NCBI GenBank assembly: GCA_029204225.1
Contig: CM055094.1
Span: 8,043,234-8,107,233 of the forward strand
Direction of reading: 5' to 3'
DNA: 64,000 nt
From: Diphasiastrum complanatum
Lineage: Eukaryota > Streptophyta > Lycopodiopsida > Lycopodiales > Lycopodiaceae
A program made the translations under genes and the position numbers. Positions 34,045 through 46,399 of the stretch are shown here, piece after piece. The notes under the pieces were generated by a model. The model was given only the letters and a program-made list of their open reading frames with translations, was not told the origin of the DNA and searched no databases. Within the stretch, counting starts at the first letter, position 1. Each line of letters opens with the position of its first letter.

Positions 34045-36185
34045 GTAGGAGTTGACTATTGAAGGATGAAGGCCAATCTAAATATATTGTGAGAACATAA
34101 AAAGGTCAAGCATGAAGTCAAGTACGAAGATGCAACTCTTTTACATTGCACACCAATGTAGGGCCATGCTTGGCAAGAGGTGTTTTAAAAGAAGCATCCT
34201 ACGATTAAAGGGTACTAAATAGTACACTCCAACATTTGAGATGATTAATGTTATTTGTCCACTATCCTTTGTGCTAGAATGCTTTGGTTGGGCTTAAGCT
34301 TTATGCATGAAAATTTGAAGTTTAAATTGAAAATCTTGTATCTCTTAGAGTGTTTAATGTTTTTTCCAACAAGAAAGACTACAATACCCTAGTCATGACT
34401 TAGTGTGTCAACATAACCAAGCCTTCAAATCGTCATCTACATTTCCCCAAAAAACATATGAGGCATTTTTTGTTTGCAAATGAAACATTTGCAACTAGTC
34501 TGTTGATATGAACAACATTTAGATGGTGCACTGGCCAATTCAGAGCAAAAATCCTTAACATGTCTCTAACTCATCACAACCGGGATTAAAGCTTTTCTTA
34601 TGAGTTCCGGAAGGGGCATCCTTATTAGACTAGACTATAGTGTTGATGATTATTGATCGGCCTTGGACCTTTGGTAGTTCTTAGAAAACAATTGTAGAAT
34701 GGAACTGATCTAAAGGATGTTGACTTTAGAAGAAAAAACTTGCCTCTGACACTTGTTTTCTTAGATAGGAATTCTTACCTACCTGACACTTGTTTTCTTA
34801 GATAGAAATTCTTATATTCAACAAAAAATATTAAAAGGATTTTAGACCGTAATTTTTTTGAATTTAAGGTTTATTCATTTTAATAAAATAAGCAATGAAA
34901 TTGTAAAGCTTGTAAAGTTATCAATTATGTATTTTAGTTGTAGTTGATTAAGGTAGTTTCAATAATTTGTTAGTTAGGTTGATGTGCTAACTATATACAA
35001 TGAACATCTAATCTCTATAGGTGTATTTTAAACTAGTGAACATTGTCAATTGTAGGATCTAGAAGGCACCAATTTAAGAAGATAACTTTCAAAAGCATTT
35101 TAGTTGTAGTTAATTAAGATAGTTTCAATTATTTGTTAATTAGGTTGATGTGCTAACTATATACAACGGACATCTAATCTCTATACGTGTATGTTTAACT
35201 AGTGAGCATTGTCAATTGTAGGATCTAGAAGGCACCATTTTAAGAAGATAAGTTTCAAAAGATGCAAGATATTGGAGGTAATTTTTGAGCACTTGGGAAG
35301 AGGTTTTCAAGAACATGCCACTTAATGAGGGATGTCAAAATTTAGTGCTTATTGAAAGATATTTATGTTCAATGTTTCTAGAATATAAACATTTGGTGTT
35401 GGAAGGATTCTATCTGCAAGACTCTCAAGTCTTAAGATGTTTGAAGACAAACAAACCAACAACCTTCCAAAAAGTGTAGGATTTTAGATGCGTTGTTTAA
35501 ACATGTTTTCAAAACATTCAAGATTCCCTCCAATGTCTATGTTTTTAGGCTTGTCAATTTTTTTCACTAAGTCCTCCAACTCAACACTCTTGAGAATCAT
35601 ACTCCTACTACTACACTTTGTTGATGATTATTATTAGCTAGCATAATGATAAAACAAACAGAGAAATTGAACCGCTTAATTAGCCAATCTATACATATCA
35701 TAGGTAGAAACTGCAAATGCTAAGTATGAATTATTTTAATTGTGTAGATATATGTGTTAGTCTTGCATTATCTAGATATATGGATTAGTTCTCATAGTAG
35801 CAAACCCACTATATGCAACTTAATATAGTCACAATATCAAAATTTTACATAGTTTCCTATTTTTATGAGGTTAACAACATTATGTCCCAACAAGAAAAGA
35901 GGTTCGATATTTTCTACTATCCTCAACATAATTTCTTACAAAATAAAGTAGGTGTCTATTTTGAGGATTTAGGATCCTTGAGTTTTTAAATCATATCAAT
36001 TTTTGAAAAAAAAAGATGGGATAATCGATCCAGTTGAAGTTTATGCCTCTTGTTTCTTGAAGACTTTGATGAGACCTACCTACCATAGTTTTAACAAAAG
36101 TGGAATGTAGAAGAGCCCACACCTTCGTGAAACCAAGCCCAAGTATATTTTATGAACATGTTCCATTGTATAGTTCAATTATATG
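34045..36185. other. Intergenic, AT-rich, with small tandem repeats
   Basis: No gene was found. A short repeat near 34745-34815 duplicates CTGACACTTGTTTTCTTAGA. A larger duplication is listed separately. The remaining carboxypeptidase exons were not found here. Confidence 0.5.
34932..35262. repeat. Tandem duplication, period 166 bp
   Basis: TTTTAGTTGTAGTT at 34932 recurs at 35098. The downstream sequence (GATGTGCTAACTATATACAA, then ATTGTCAATTGTAGGATCTA) is nearly identical. Confidence 0.9.
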
Positions 36186-36441
36186 TCAACAATCAGAAAT
36201 GCAACATCAAGCATTCACCATAAGCAATCACCAAGTAGGGAGACGGAAGAAGAACACGCAATATCACTCTATCACACTAACACATACTGAATGTAAAATG
36301 TACATATAAACCCTGAACCCTGATAGAGAGGGAGAACCTAGGAGTAGAGTACTAGACTATCCTACAACTAGTTACAACTAGTAATAAAGTACATCGTAAA
36401 CAGTAATTAGGAAGTGTAACAATGAAGTTTATCATTGATTT

Positions 36442-36973
36442 CTAACACTCTCCCTCAATGATATAATTACATTCTTCTATTCCTAGTAGAGTACAAAACT
36501 TTTCAAATTTACATCTACCTAATGACTTAGTAAAAATATTTGCCACTTGATCTTCAGATTTACAGAAAACAAGATCAATGGCTCCATCAAGAATTTTCTC
36601 TCGAACAAAATGATAATGTATTTCGATGTGCTTGGTTCGAGTGTAAAACTGGATTTTTGGCAAGGTGAATGCAGCTTTGATTGTCGCAAGATATAGTAGT
36701 CGCATCCACTTGTGGTTGACCTAAATCCACAAGCAATCTTCGTAACCATACCGCTTCTTGTGCAGCATTGCTGAGTGCTCAATATTCAGCTTCCATCGAG
36801 GATAAGGCTACTATAGGTTGCTTTTTGCTGCTCCATGAAACTGCAGTTGTACCATAACTGAATGTATGACCACTAGTAGACCTTCTGTCATCAATATTAC
36901 CTACCCAATCAGCATCTGTATATCCTATCAATATTGGTGCTTCAAGTTGATCATACTTCAAACCAAAGTTCAA
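36442..36973 (-). pseudogene. Copia D RNase H, frame-shifted
   Basis: YTDADWVGNIDDRRSTSGHT keeps both Asp residues of DADW. After SSMEAEY a frame change occurs near 36779. The end is recovered in another frame as RTKHIEIHYHFVREKI and QVANIFTKSL. Confidence 0.88.
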
Positions 36974-37063
36974 TGTCCCTCGAATGTATATGAGAATACG
37001 TTTAGCAGACTTCCAGTGTGTTTGACTAGGATCTTGTATGAATTGACTAACAACACCAACAAC

Positions 37064-37927
37064 TTAAGAAATATCAGGTCGTGTGTGTGTCAAATAAATC
37101 AAACTACCCACCAGCTTTCTATACAAATAAGCATCCACTTTCTCAGATTCATCATATGCAGTAAGCTTCGTGTTGACATTCATAGGTATACTCAAAGGCT
37201 TACAATCCTGCATATTGAACTTATAAAGCAGATCTCGTGCATATTTGCTTTGTGTAAGAAAGACCACGTTTTCCTTTTGCCATACTTCAATGCCAAGACA
37301 ATGGTGCATCAATCCTAAATCGCTCATGTCAAAAGCATTGGAAAGATCTGATTTGATTTCATCAAGTAAGCTCTCATTACTTCTTGTAATAATCAAATCA
37401 TCCACGTACAACATTATGAACACTATATCTGAATCTTGCCTTAGAATGTAAAGATTAGGACCAGCATCACTCTTTACCATTCCGCTTCGCTTAAAGTGTT
37501 CATCAACGCAAGAGTACCACACCCGTGGTGCTTGCTTCAATCCATAAATAGCTTTGTTGAGCTTACAAACAAGGTGCTCTCTTTTTGGTTCAATAAATCC
37601 TTGAGGTTGTACTACGTACACCTCTTCATCTAGCACTCCATTAAGAAAAGCATATTTAACATCCATTTGCTGGATCTTCCAACCATAGAAAGCAGAAATA
37701 GCAATGACAGAACATATAGTTACCATCTTAGCTACGGGTGCGAAGGTTTCCTCAAAATCAATACCTTCATGTTGCTCAAATCCTCTTGCAAACAACCGTG
37801 CTTTGTATTTGTTGAGTTGCCCATCAGTTCCATATTTGATCTTGTATATCCATTTGCAAGTGATAGGTGTCTCACCATCAGGTAGCTCAACCAAGTTCCA
37901 AGTCCTATTTTTTGATATAGCTTCCAT
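37064..37927 (-). pseudogene. Copia D reverse transcriptase
   Basis: The 287-residue open frame has CKWIYKIKYGTDGQLNKYKA, FARGFEQ, DFEETFAPVAKM, QQMDVKYAFLNG, KLNKAIYGLKQAPRVWY and the catalytic MLYVDDLIIT, then LGIEV and LVGSLIYLTHTRPDIS. All palm-domain residues look intact. A stop precedes MEAISKN (in ETMEAISKN-type sequence) and another follows RPDIS. It is the best-preserved RT in the window. Confidence 0.93.
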
Positions 37928-38099
37928 TTATGTTTCCATAGCTTCACGCCACTCCTCGTGCTCCTTTGTTGTATCAAAAGTTTTTGGTTCTTGAGCCTTG
38001 AGCATAGAACCCATTAGGGCTAGATTCATCTCTAATCTTGCAGGAGGTTTTTGATTTCTACTTGATCTTCTAAGCTCTCCCTGCTCACTAGATTCGGGA

Positions 38100-38150
38100 G
38101 TAATATTTTGATGGAAAAGGAACTATGGGAGATCGTGACAGGTGAAGAGA
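38100..38150 (+). mobile_element. Copia C-family gag fragment
   Basis: The 50 bases match 16703-16751 of element C (encoding the ILMEKELWEIV segment) with few differences. It is isolated, with no further gag on either side, so it marks a recombination or repair junction. Confidence 0.65.
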
Positions 38151-38865
38151 CAAGGACAATGATTGAAGAATATCAGCGGGCATTTGACTGAATTTCATGA
38201 GTAGTATGTTGTACATATACTCTAGTATCTTTCCACGATTAAGTATGGTTTTGGAATCTAGTGAATTATGATTGATGAATCATAAGATTCTAAATATTTA
38301 TGATTGACGGTCATAATTTGATACTTAATGGTCATCGGAAGATTATAAAAAAATATGATGATTCTTAAGATAATGAGTAATTTTCGATTTATTGAAAGAG
38401 TTAGGAATTTAGATCAGTTAGTTGAAAATTTAAATTTCTTTACTCTAGTGCATAGTTGAGATTGTGTGGATCTCACAAGAATTCTCATAAAGACAATTTT
38501 TTTTTATTTATGAGAAATTTGCTTATCTTAGTGGATGAAGTTCTATCACAGATTGTAGTCCATAGATGCTTGTGTACGGTTTTCAGCCAAGATCTCCAGT
38601 TAATCAGGAGACAAACAGATCTATCAAGATTGAATGATTGCTATTTTCTTGCATGAGATGGTATGTGAAATTTCCGCAACACAAGCCCTATCCAAATTGA
38701 TAGACGAGAGGGTTCGTGTTAAAGAAGATTCAAGAAAAGAAGAGAAAGAAGTAGAAATTTTTCTCTAGATTTTGACAAAGGATCGCAAGTAATCAAGGAT
38801 ATCTCCCAAATCAGAGAGGGAAGAAATTTTGAGAGCAAGAGTGTGACGGAGGGTTCCAGATCAAA
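38151..38865. other. Intergenic, nothing recognised
   Basis: AT-rich with no domain; the last 150 bases are GA-rich. Confidence 0.4.
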
Positions 38866-39014
38866 GAGTTGTTCATGATGTAAACCGAATGGTGCTTAGA
38901 GGGGGGAGCGGGAAAGAGTTCAAGGCGGAGGAGCACTGGGAGATGGTCTGACAACGGAAAGGAAGAGATATAGCTTCAAGAAAAGTGACTGGCCCAGTTC
39001 CCTTGATTGGACAG

Positions 39015-39761
39015 TTAGAAGTGATCCAATCTAGCAGAGGTAAAAAAAGAGAGGAGACTGCCATTGTTCCATGTGTGGAGACGAGGAGAATTGCAAAGCT
39101 CTAAAACATCAAAGCAATTGAAACTATCCATAAAATAGTTCCAAGCCAATCTTTCGGCAAAAGAAATATGGTTGGGGCCATCGAGAGGATGGAGATACAT
39201 GTTAAAATCACCCAAAAGAATCAAAGGAAGGGAATTGGAAGGAGAAATAACGTCCAAAGGTCTATACGGGAGTGGGGAGGATTAGGAGCATAAATGTTGT
39301 AAATGTTGAAAGAAAATCCACACTTAGTAATGGTACAAAGATTTGCAGGACCTCCAAAGATAGAGGAGGTGAGAGGCAAGTTTCCAATCTCTAGAGACAA
39401 GGGTTAATAAACCACCACGAGTACCTTCCGCAAAGGAACAAGAGTAGTCAAAGCTGCGGGCAAAAGACTTGATAAGAACGTCCAAAAGAAAACCACTCAG
39501 CTTTGTTTGTTGGAGGCAAATCACAAGGTTAGAGAGGGGAAGAGAAGGAATATAACGATAGAGCAGAGACTGGCGGATAGGAGAGTTTAGCCCTTTAACA
39601 TTCCACGAGACAGCGTTCATGAAGAATAAAATAAAAGAAAGGAGGGAGAGAGTGCGACATGTATGGTAAGAATGCAAAACAAAAGATAGGAACAACTTGC
39701 AATAAAATTCCAAGGCTGCACCCATCATGTTAATGCAATTTAGGAGGCTTGGCTTTCGCAC
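39015..39761 (-). pseudogene. LINE ORF2 endonuclease domain
   Basis: The SWNVKGLN start motif, the Q-T-K (usually QETK) metal-binding Glu changed to Gln (CLQQTK), and the GDFN motif are visible in two frames separated by indels near 39290. Loss of that Glu plus the frameshift makes it inactive. Confidence 0.8.
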
Positions 39762-39808
39762 GCGCCAATGCCTTGAGGGAGCTGAGAATGACCACTTTGC
39801 CGATTTGG

Positions 39809-40477
39809 TTATGTCCCATTCCAGCGGGCTAGATGCGAAGAAGGAGACGGAGAGGCTGCAAATTGACTCTCATAAGAAAGTTCGTCAAAATGAGTAGGAG
39901 TGTCCCTCCTCTCCTTCATTTTTTTGTCTCTCTTGTGATAAGTGAGAAATTTGTAAGGTTCAGAATCAGGTGAACTTTCATTTGTAGGGCTAGTTGACAA
40001 GAGAATCTCCTTAATTGACATGTTCTTAAAGTCAGTTCTCTTTTTAGTTGAAGTATTTGCAAGGATGCCTCGTTGTTTGCAGCTAGTTGAAACAGAAATC
40101 AATGCAAGCTCTGAAATCACAGCGCAACGGACAGTAGACAAACTTGGGGTTCCTTCATTGTTGGACAGTAAAGAAGCAGAACTGAGAACCTTATGAGCTA
40201 TATCGTGCTTTGTTGCCTCAATAGGAAATAGAGTAATGCTGAGCTGTTGTCTGCGGGCAGGTGACTGGTCATCATTAGTCACGTTTATTGGCAGTGAGTT
40301 CCCAAGTTTCAGATCTAATTCTACTTCGCTTTCTAGCCGCTTATCTACAATCAGCTCATGATGATGGCCAAAACAGAACTGGAGAGAGTAGGTATATCCG
40401 CAATCTCTGCCTCCAATCTTGGTTGGCTTCGTTGTTCTCTCTTCCATAGGAACTACTGTCATAGAGGGTTGATGCAA
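39809..40477 (-). pseudogene. LINE ORF1 C-terminal part (probable)
   Basis: A 222-residue open frame just upstream of ORF2 on the same strand. It is hydrophilic with no membrane span and no close motif. Assignment to LINE ORF1 rests on position. Confidence 0.45.
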
Positions 40478-40680
40478 GTCCTATTTTTCAAAAAGCAAGA
40501 CAACAAGACTAGCCTCAAGAGTCACAGTAGGAAACCCCACGTCCTTTTCTTCCTATACTTGTGAAGGCAAAAGTACAATATCTTTTAGATCTGCTAAATT
40601 GCTCAAGATAAAGGGGGAGGGAGAAGACCCATTCTCTGCTGGAAAACCGTCTGTAACATTCGGAGGACTGTCTGAGACTT

Positions 40681-40880
40681 CATTTGCCAAAATGCTTCTT
40701 GGTTTCCAAGGGGAGGCTCGAACCTGGGACCAAAGAAACTTTGGATGCCAAGCTAACCAGTTGAGCCAACCCCGTTGGGTCATTTGCCAAAATGCTTCTT
40801 GGTTTCCAAGGGGAGGCTCGAACCTGGGACCAAAGAAACTTTGGATGCCAAGCTAACCAGTTGAGCCAACCCCGTTGGGT
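40681..40880 (-). mobile_element. Tandem dimer of a tRNA-derived SINE-like unit, 2 x 100 bp
   Basis: 40681-40780 and 40781-40880 are identical. On the minus strand each has an A-box (TTGGCTCAACTGGTTAG) and a B-box (GGTTCGAGCC), the internal polymerase III promoter of tRNA-derived SINEs. CATTTGCCAAAATG (14 bp) occurs at 40681, 40781 and 40883, i.e. before, between and after the units, as expected of a target duplication shared by tandem insertions. A 3' fragment of the same family lies at 52498-52526. Confidence 0.78.
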
Positions 40881-40999
40881 CCCATTTGCCAAAATGATAG
40901 GAGCCACTGTCGAAGGAGGTTGGTTATGGCTACAACTGGAAGTGCCATCTGACAGAGACAAGTTGCCCTCATAATCTGCAGAATCCGATGATGGGATTC

Positions 41000-42930
41000 A
41001 ACTAGACTGTGATACCACTAATGGGAAGTTGGGATCTCGGGTTGAACCGGAGATGCAGGCCGGAAAGAGCCGACTTAGCAGGCATAGCTTCTGCTACTGG
41101 CCACGGTCTAATTCTCTTCCAAGCCCCAGTTCATCTCCGACGATCTGTTATAAAAATTAGACTTATAAAACAGTAGATAATGTTGAGTAGAGCAACAACG
41201 GAAATATATCTAGTGCTGGCAGGCATTCAAACATTACAGATCATACACATTACAGAACAGAGTATTGCGGAAATCGCTTCTATTATCAGAACTGATTTAC
41301 AATATTTTCTTGAGCACTATCTGTTTCCCAGATCAGCGCATTGTGCAAGAGAGGTGTTCTCTTTCACGAGTAACGCGACTAGCTACTGCTAAGTTAACAA
41401 TTTGCCCCAATAATCCAATTACCCATCCCAGGATCAATCTGCCCAACCAAAAATCTATTTGCAACCGTTCTTTCTTTCAAGAAGATGAAATCTTTGTAAC
41501 CTTGCTTCATACCCTACAGGATTCGCCTACATGTTTGGAAGCATTGCCTATACTCATGACTTTGCAAGCATCAAGGCTTCTCTCCTCCAAGAAGAACTAA
41601 GGCACAAAGATCTACCTTCCAAAGGCCACTACAATGGACATGAAACGCTCCTTATGTAGCAAGCAAGAGAATTTTATTCAAGAGCAAGGGAGAGCACAAC
41701 AAGGAGTAAGGAGACAAGTGTAATTAGTGTTGGAAGACCAGCCACTTTGGAAGAAATTAATGGAAGAAGGCACATGATGAAAAAATAAACAATGAGATCT
41801 CTATGTTAGCTGAAGAAATTGAAGTCATAGCTCTCTAAATGGTTGTAGCTTCTTGTAGGTATATCATTAAATTCAGACTTGATTGTGCTCCATCTGTGCA
41901 TTGCTCACTCAATTTGAAGGTGCACAGGCTGCTTGTAGGTGACTTTCAATTTTTAGATATATCCAGAAAGCAATGTGCTAGATAACTAGCTTAAGGGAGA
42001 GATTGTTAGTGTAATATAGATTATGAGTTGTGATGTCAACTATCTAAACCACCTACATCAATCCAGCGCATGCTTTTCTTGGCATGCACAGCCATAAAAG
42101 CCTGCCCCTGTTCTAATTTCTGAAATGAGAAGAAAAGATCTTCCAATCTCTAGCAGCATTGAAATTTCTTGTTGTGTTTCTTGTATTTTAGTTCTGTGCT
42201 TTTTATAAGCCTACGAAAAAAACAGCATTAGCTCTTACATCTGAAATGAATGTTCATAGAGGTTGTGAAGTTCTGTGATTCTTATTGCAAGAGGTTCATA
42301 AAGAGTAGTAATGAACTTCTTGTACCTCTGTTGCTGACACTTATTTGAAGATAAAGTAATTTGCTATGAATTCACTTTGCCACAACAATGATTCCATGTT
42401 ATATAAGCTGGCAGTAGGTGGCCTGCACTGTAGAACAGAGAAATTTCCTGAGATCTCAAAAGATCAGGCAAGATCATGAGCTCATAAGAAATTATGTACA
42501 TGGTATAGGATTTGGCTTGCTAATGTTTGCAAGTAGTTGGTAAGTCAATTGTACATAAATTTTGAAACTTGAAGTGCCAGCATGCTGTAGAATGTTGGCA
42601 TGCATAAAACAGTCTTAACAGAATCATCTACAACAGTTCAATAAGTCCAAGAGTATTAGGTAAGATTTTTCTCATGTACTTACTAGATTTTATTCCAGGG
42701 GTCAAGGCACAGGACCATGGTGATAACAAGTAAGGATCAGACATTCTTCTGTGCAGAGTGAATATCAATGGTCTGAAAAGTAGATAGTAAACTTGCTGTA
42801 ATGAACAAACATTTATTCAGATGCTGCACAACTTTAAATTATGGGCTGCCAATCTTTCAACCTGACATCCTTGATTCACATATTAGCCCTTAACTCTTTC
42901 ATAAAAAGGGAGTATACAGAAAATCAAGTG
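41000..42930. other. Intergenic with LTR-like remnants
   Basis: A primer-site-like complement (GTGATACCAC, 41011-41020) and a polypurine-like TTAAGGGAGAGAT at 41991-42003, followed by TGTTAGTG at 42004, suggest copia LTR remains. No matching LTR pair was found. The downstream part is presumably the DUF3527 3' flank. Confidence 0.35.
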
Positions 42931-42935
42931 ACCAT

Positions 42936-45900
42936 TTACGCTCTGTCCACTGCATTTAGAGGAGGATTTAACTGACAGCCTCTAGTATATGCTTTGTTTC
43001 TCCAAGGACTTGCTCTTTCACTCTCTGAATTTGAGGTTCTGATTGTCCGAAAAGGTACTCTTGGTGGCTTCATCTTGGCATATTTAAGCTTTTCTTTATC
43101 CTTTGACAATATAGTAGGTTGCAATCTACAGTATAAGATTGCAACAGCTGCAGCAAAGGCCTGTAAGGATGACATGGGCTCTTGAAAACTCATAGAGAAC
43201 AGCCCATCGTGAAGTCGGAACAAATTCATAGCAACTTCCTTCTGTTTCCTATCCTGAAAAGACAAACACCAGTAGATGAACAATTGTGTAGGCTTCTGAA
43301 CTAGTCCAATAAAACCAATGCTTAGTTTTCAGCTAGGTTTTAGCATGTGCTCATAGTGAAAGGATAAAAAGAAGTACCTGTATGAACATTTCCACATGAC
43401 TATACTGATCCTGGTTATGCTTGATAACAGTATCTGTTTTCGGGATTTCTTCTGTAGATCCACATGACTGCTCATTTTTTAGGATGACTAAACCACAGCC
43501 CAGGTCCCAGTTGCCACAATCACATTTGCCACCAGACTTCCATCGCCGAATCAAAGGTTGTGGGCCTTCCAATCCTGTCGTAGGGCAACCGTGTTCACCA
43601 GCTGGTAAAATTATAGTTACATGCTCATCATTTGCATTCATAAACCTTCGGACATCCTTTACCTCCAAACTATCTTCAGTGCTTGACAAAAGATTTTCTT
43701 CACGATCTTTCTCAAATTCAAGCTCAGCTGAGTTGGAATGGATATCCACACCTTCGTTGGATAAAGACTCACAAATATTTTCCTGATGGCTTTTTGCTCC
43801 CAAGAGCGTTTCTAAGCAAAAAGCATGACTCTGGGAAAGACTTTTTATGCCTGAGCTAATTGAATCTGGCTTTTTTACATCCCAACCCAATTTGGATCTC
43901 GTATCAGCATCATCCCCCAAGCCAACTGCATTGATTTGGGAACTTGTAGGTAGCTGAATGACAATTGCTGACAACTCTGTCTTAAGTTGTGCAGCAAGCC
44001 CCACTCGAACCTTTTCATTATAAGCAACTTTCTCACAACTCTCATGCCATTTCTCAAGGCCGAATTGATGGGATAGGCCTCCAACATGCTTTGAAATTCC
44101 TAATTGAGAAGAGCTACTCTTGCAGCTTTTATTTTCAATCTGCCCATCAGGACCATCTATGACTGATGAAGAATCGTTAGAGATATTCTCTTCTCTAGAG
44201 AACACACTAAGTTCAGGGGTGTTAAGGTGAGATATACTTTGTGGGGAAATTTGTGAGTATTCACCTGAGATGTGATCTAAGCCTGTAAGGTTCCTGTTGG
44301 ATTTCTTTTCATCCAGGATGTAGCTTGATGGTTGATGTAAACCTTCACCCAGTAGCACAAACTCTAATTCTGAATGCAACAAAGGTTTACCGTGAGAATC
44401 AACTGTACACTGGCCACCAGTTGTAACCTGCATTTCAGCTATGATTCTCATAGAATGCCTTTGTTTCTTGCGCCATCGTTTCCACCCCGTCTTCTCCTTC
44501 CCATTCCCAGTCCTCGAGAAAATCGTGAACAGGGGATCACCAACTCCTTTCTTAAAAATATTTGCACCCCTGCAACTCTCGGCTATGAGAGTCTCCTTGG
44601 ACCTAGCGACACGAAATCTAAAACTAAGCGTTTCCTCTGTCAAAATGCATTCCAATAGACCTTTAACCGATGCAGATGAACCAACAGGCTCAAATGAATC
44701 GCTGTTTGTTAGTAGAGTGTGTAATGGTGGTCTGTGAGCAGGCAAGCAGTAGTGTGAAGCTGCCTGCCGAGCACGCCCGATCGCAATACTCTCTGTATCT
44801 AAATATGACCATGTTGGACTCAATTCCCCTATTGCGGTTCCTGACAATGGGCTGCACTTTACAGAACGAACAGCTCCTTTAGATGATGGCCTATTTGACA
44901 CTGAAAATCCAGAACTATCTTGCATGCTTTTTTTATTTTCTCCACTTCGAACCGCTTTTGAGCTTCTTGAAGCTTCAACCTGGCCATTTCCGTGCAATTC
45001 TTTCTTAAATTTGTGGACTCCTAAAGAAGGCCCGCAGTCTCCAAATGAATTGTCCAATTTCTTTACAGCATCGCTGTCAGAGGCACTTATAGCAAGCATT
45101 TCATCTTCATCTGTAATTGGCCAAGCATCCCTCCTCCTTGAACCAGTAGAGAAAGGTATCGCCGTTTCTGGACTTAGTCTCAACGTTGATCCTATATTGT
45201 GGAAAGATCTTCGGGCTGTATCTGCGGTAGAATGAAATAGAAGAGAGCGTGAAATCTCAACTGAATCAGCTGACAGGTTCTGCGCATGTGACAAGGATGC
45301 AGCCTCCCAGCGATCCTCAAGGTTTAAAGTTCCTGCCAGGGATGCGCTACTGGGGGAGCTTCTTTCAGTAGGAGGGCTGTACCAGCTATCTCCTTGCTCA
45401 TGAGAAGCTATTTCTGTAGCTTCAACGGAGTTGATCCCTCCCACTTTCGCATCAGCGCTTGCAAAATTTCCGTCATCTCGCATTTTGCTTGATGAAGACT
45501 TGCTTTCAATAAAAAATTTATCAGTCATATTTTGAGCAATTTCTGTGGAGTTTTCCATTGCAGCAACTAACACTTTCTGATACAAAACTATGGCTTCTTG
45601 AGGCTGCCCGACCAGTTTATAACTATCTGCAAACGATTGAGGAGCTTTTGTGTTTGGGCTGTAATTTTGACTAGCCATGTTTGTCTCAGGTGATAGTGTG
45701 GGCTTAGCTCTGGAAAAAATATATTCTGCCCTTGCAGAAGAGCTAGACCAAGAAGAGGCTAAATTCTGCAGTGGAGGCGATGACCCACTTGACGCTGAAG
45801 AGCAGCTTGTTCTTCTCTTATACTTCACATCGATCCAATCATTTGCTCTTTGGCATTGATCCAGGTCTCTCACTTTGAAGGTTGGAACCTCCTGAGTGTT

Positions 45901-46335
45901 TGATGCATGCGGAGTCTGCCCTTTTGTAGAAATGGCAAGATAGGCTTTCTTTGTCATTGATTTGGTCTCTTCAACACTTACCACACTTTCGCATACACAC
46001 GGTCCCTTAAGTTTTAACAATCCTCTGCCCCTGGACATCCCACTTCGTGAGACGTACTCATGTGGCTTTGCTACAAGAGCAGTCTGTAAAGGAAGGCTGT
46101 TTGACGATGAACTTTTCTTCAAAGCTCCTGATTTAGAGCCTGCTGGTTTGCCTGCCGCGGACCTCTCTGCGCTTCCAACACATCCTAAAATCAAAGGATT
46201 TTTCCGATTCAGATTTTCCGCTTTATATTTGGCAGAACTAGTAGAGCTTTTGCTATGGTGGCTGGATAACCCCATGGGAAACTTGATCCCTGTTGCTGAT
46301 AGCAGGGATTTCGAATTTGTTCCTGCTGCTGTCAC
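42936..46335 (-). CDS. DUF3527-domain protein, two visible coding exons
   Basis: The large exon (46335 down to 43378) and the last exon (43253-42936, stop at its end) join across a 124-bp GT-AG intron in phase. They give about 1090 residues. The C-terminal region carries the DUF3527 signature: ILPAGEHGCPTTGLEGPQPL and RRWKSGGKCDCGNWDLGCGL (about residues 908-949). After the intron come MNLFRLHDGLFSMSFQEP and SLQAFAAAVAILY. The remainder is Ser-rich and likely disordered. Family members are plant-specific, and no biochemical role is established to my knowledge. The 46335 boundary opens with GTG; the first ATG in that frame is at 46275 (MGLSSHHSK). A TTTCAG acceptor near 46377 and the open frame upstream make a further 5' exon likely. 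The true N-terminus is therefore unsettled. Confidence 0.88.
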
Positions 46336-46399
46336 TTCATCTTTTCCGATCCAGACATACCATTTACCTGGAATGTGCTGAAATGATTAATGTCCATCA

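Larger units (their letters stand above)
36186..38095 (-). mobile_element. Ty1/copia element D, 3' half (RT, RNase H, 3' LTR), minus strand
   Basis: RT, RNase H, a polypurine tract (36448-36457; minus strand ATTGAGGGAGAG) and a 3' LTR that starts TGTTAGAAATC on the minus strand (plus 36447) are in the correct order. The outer LTR end is probably near 36186 but is not confirmed. The right side stops near 38095, where an unrelated gag fragment begins, so gag, protease, integrase and the 5' LTR are gone. Confidence 0.85.
38870..40990 (-). mobile_element. L1-type LINE, 5' half: ORF1 end and endonuclease; carries a SINE dimer
   Basis: On the minus strand, an ORF1-like frame (40477-39809, 222 residues, Ser/Thr/Lys-rich; no zinc knuckle seen in this part) is followed by ORF2. 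ORF2 starts near 39620 with AVSWNVKGLNSP, then LVICLQQTKL, then after frame breaks LILLGDFNMYLHPLDG and TSARLDHF. These are the apurinic-type endonuclease blocks. The frame peters out at 38870 and no reverse transcriptase is present. The tandem SINE at 40681-40880 is inserted at its 5' side. Confidence 0.82.

Noticed and set aside
44924-46381. Plus-strand frames of 60-139 codons across the DUF3527 exon
   Set aside because: Antisense shadows of the long coding exon; the minus frame has the conserved domain and spliced continuation.
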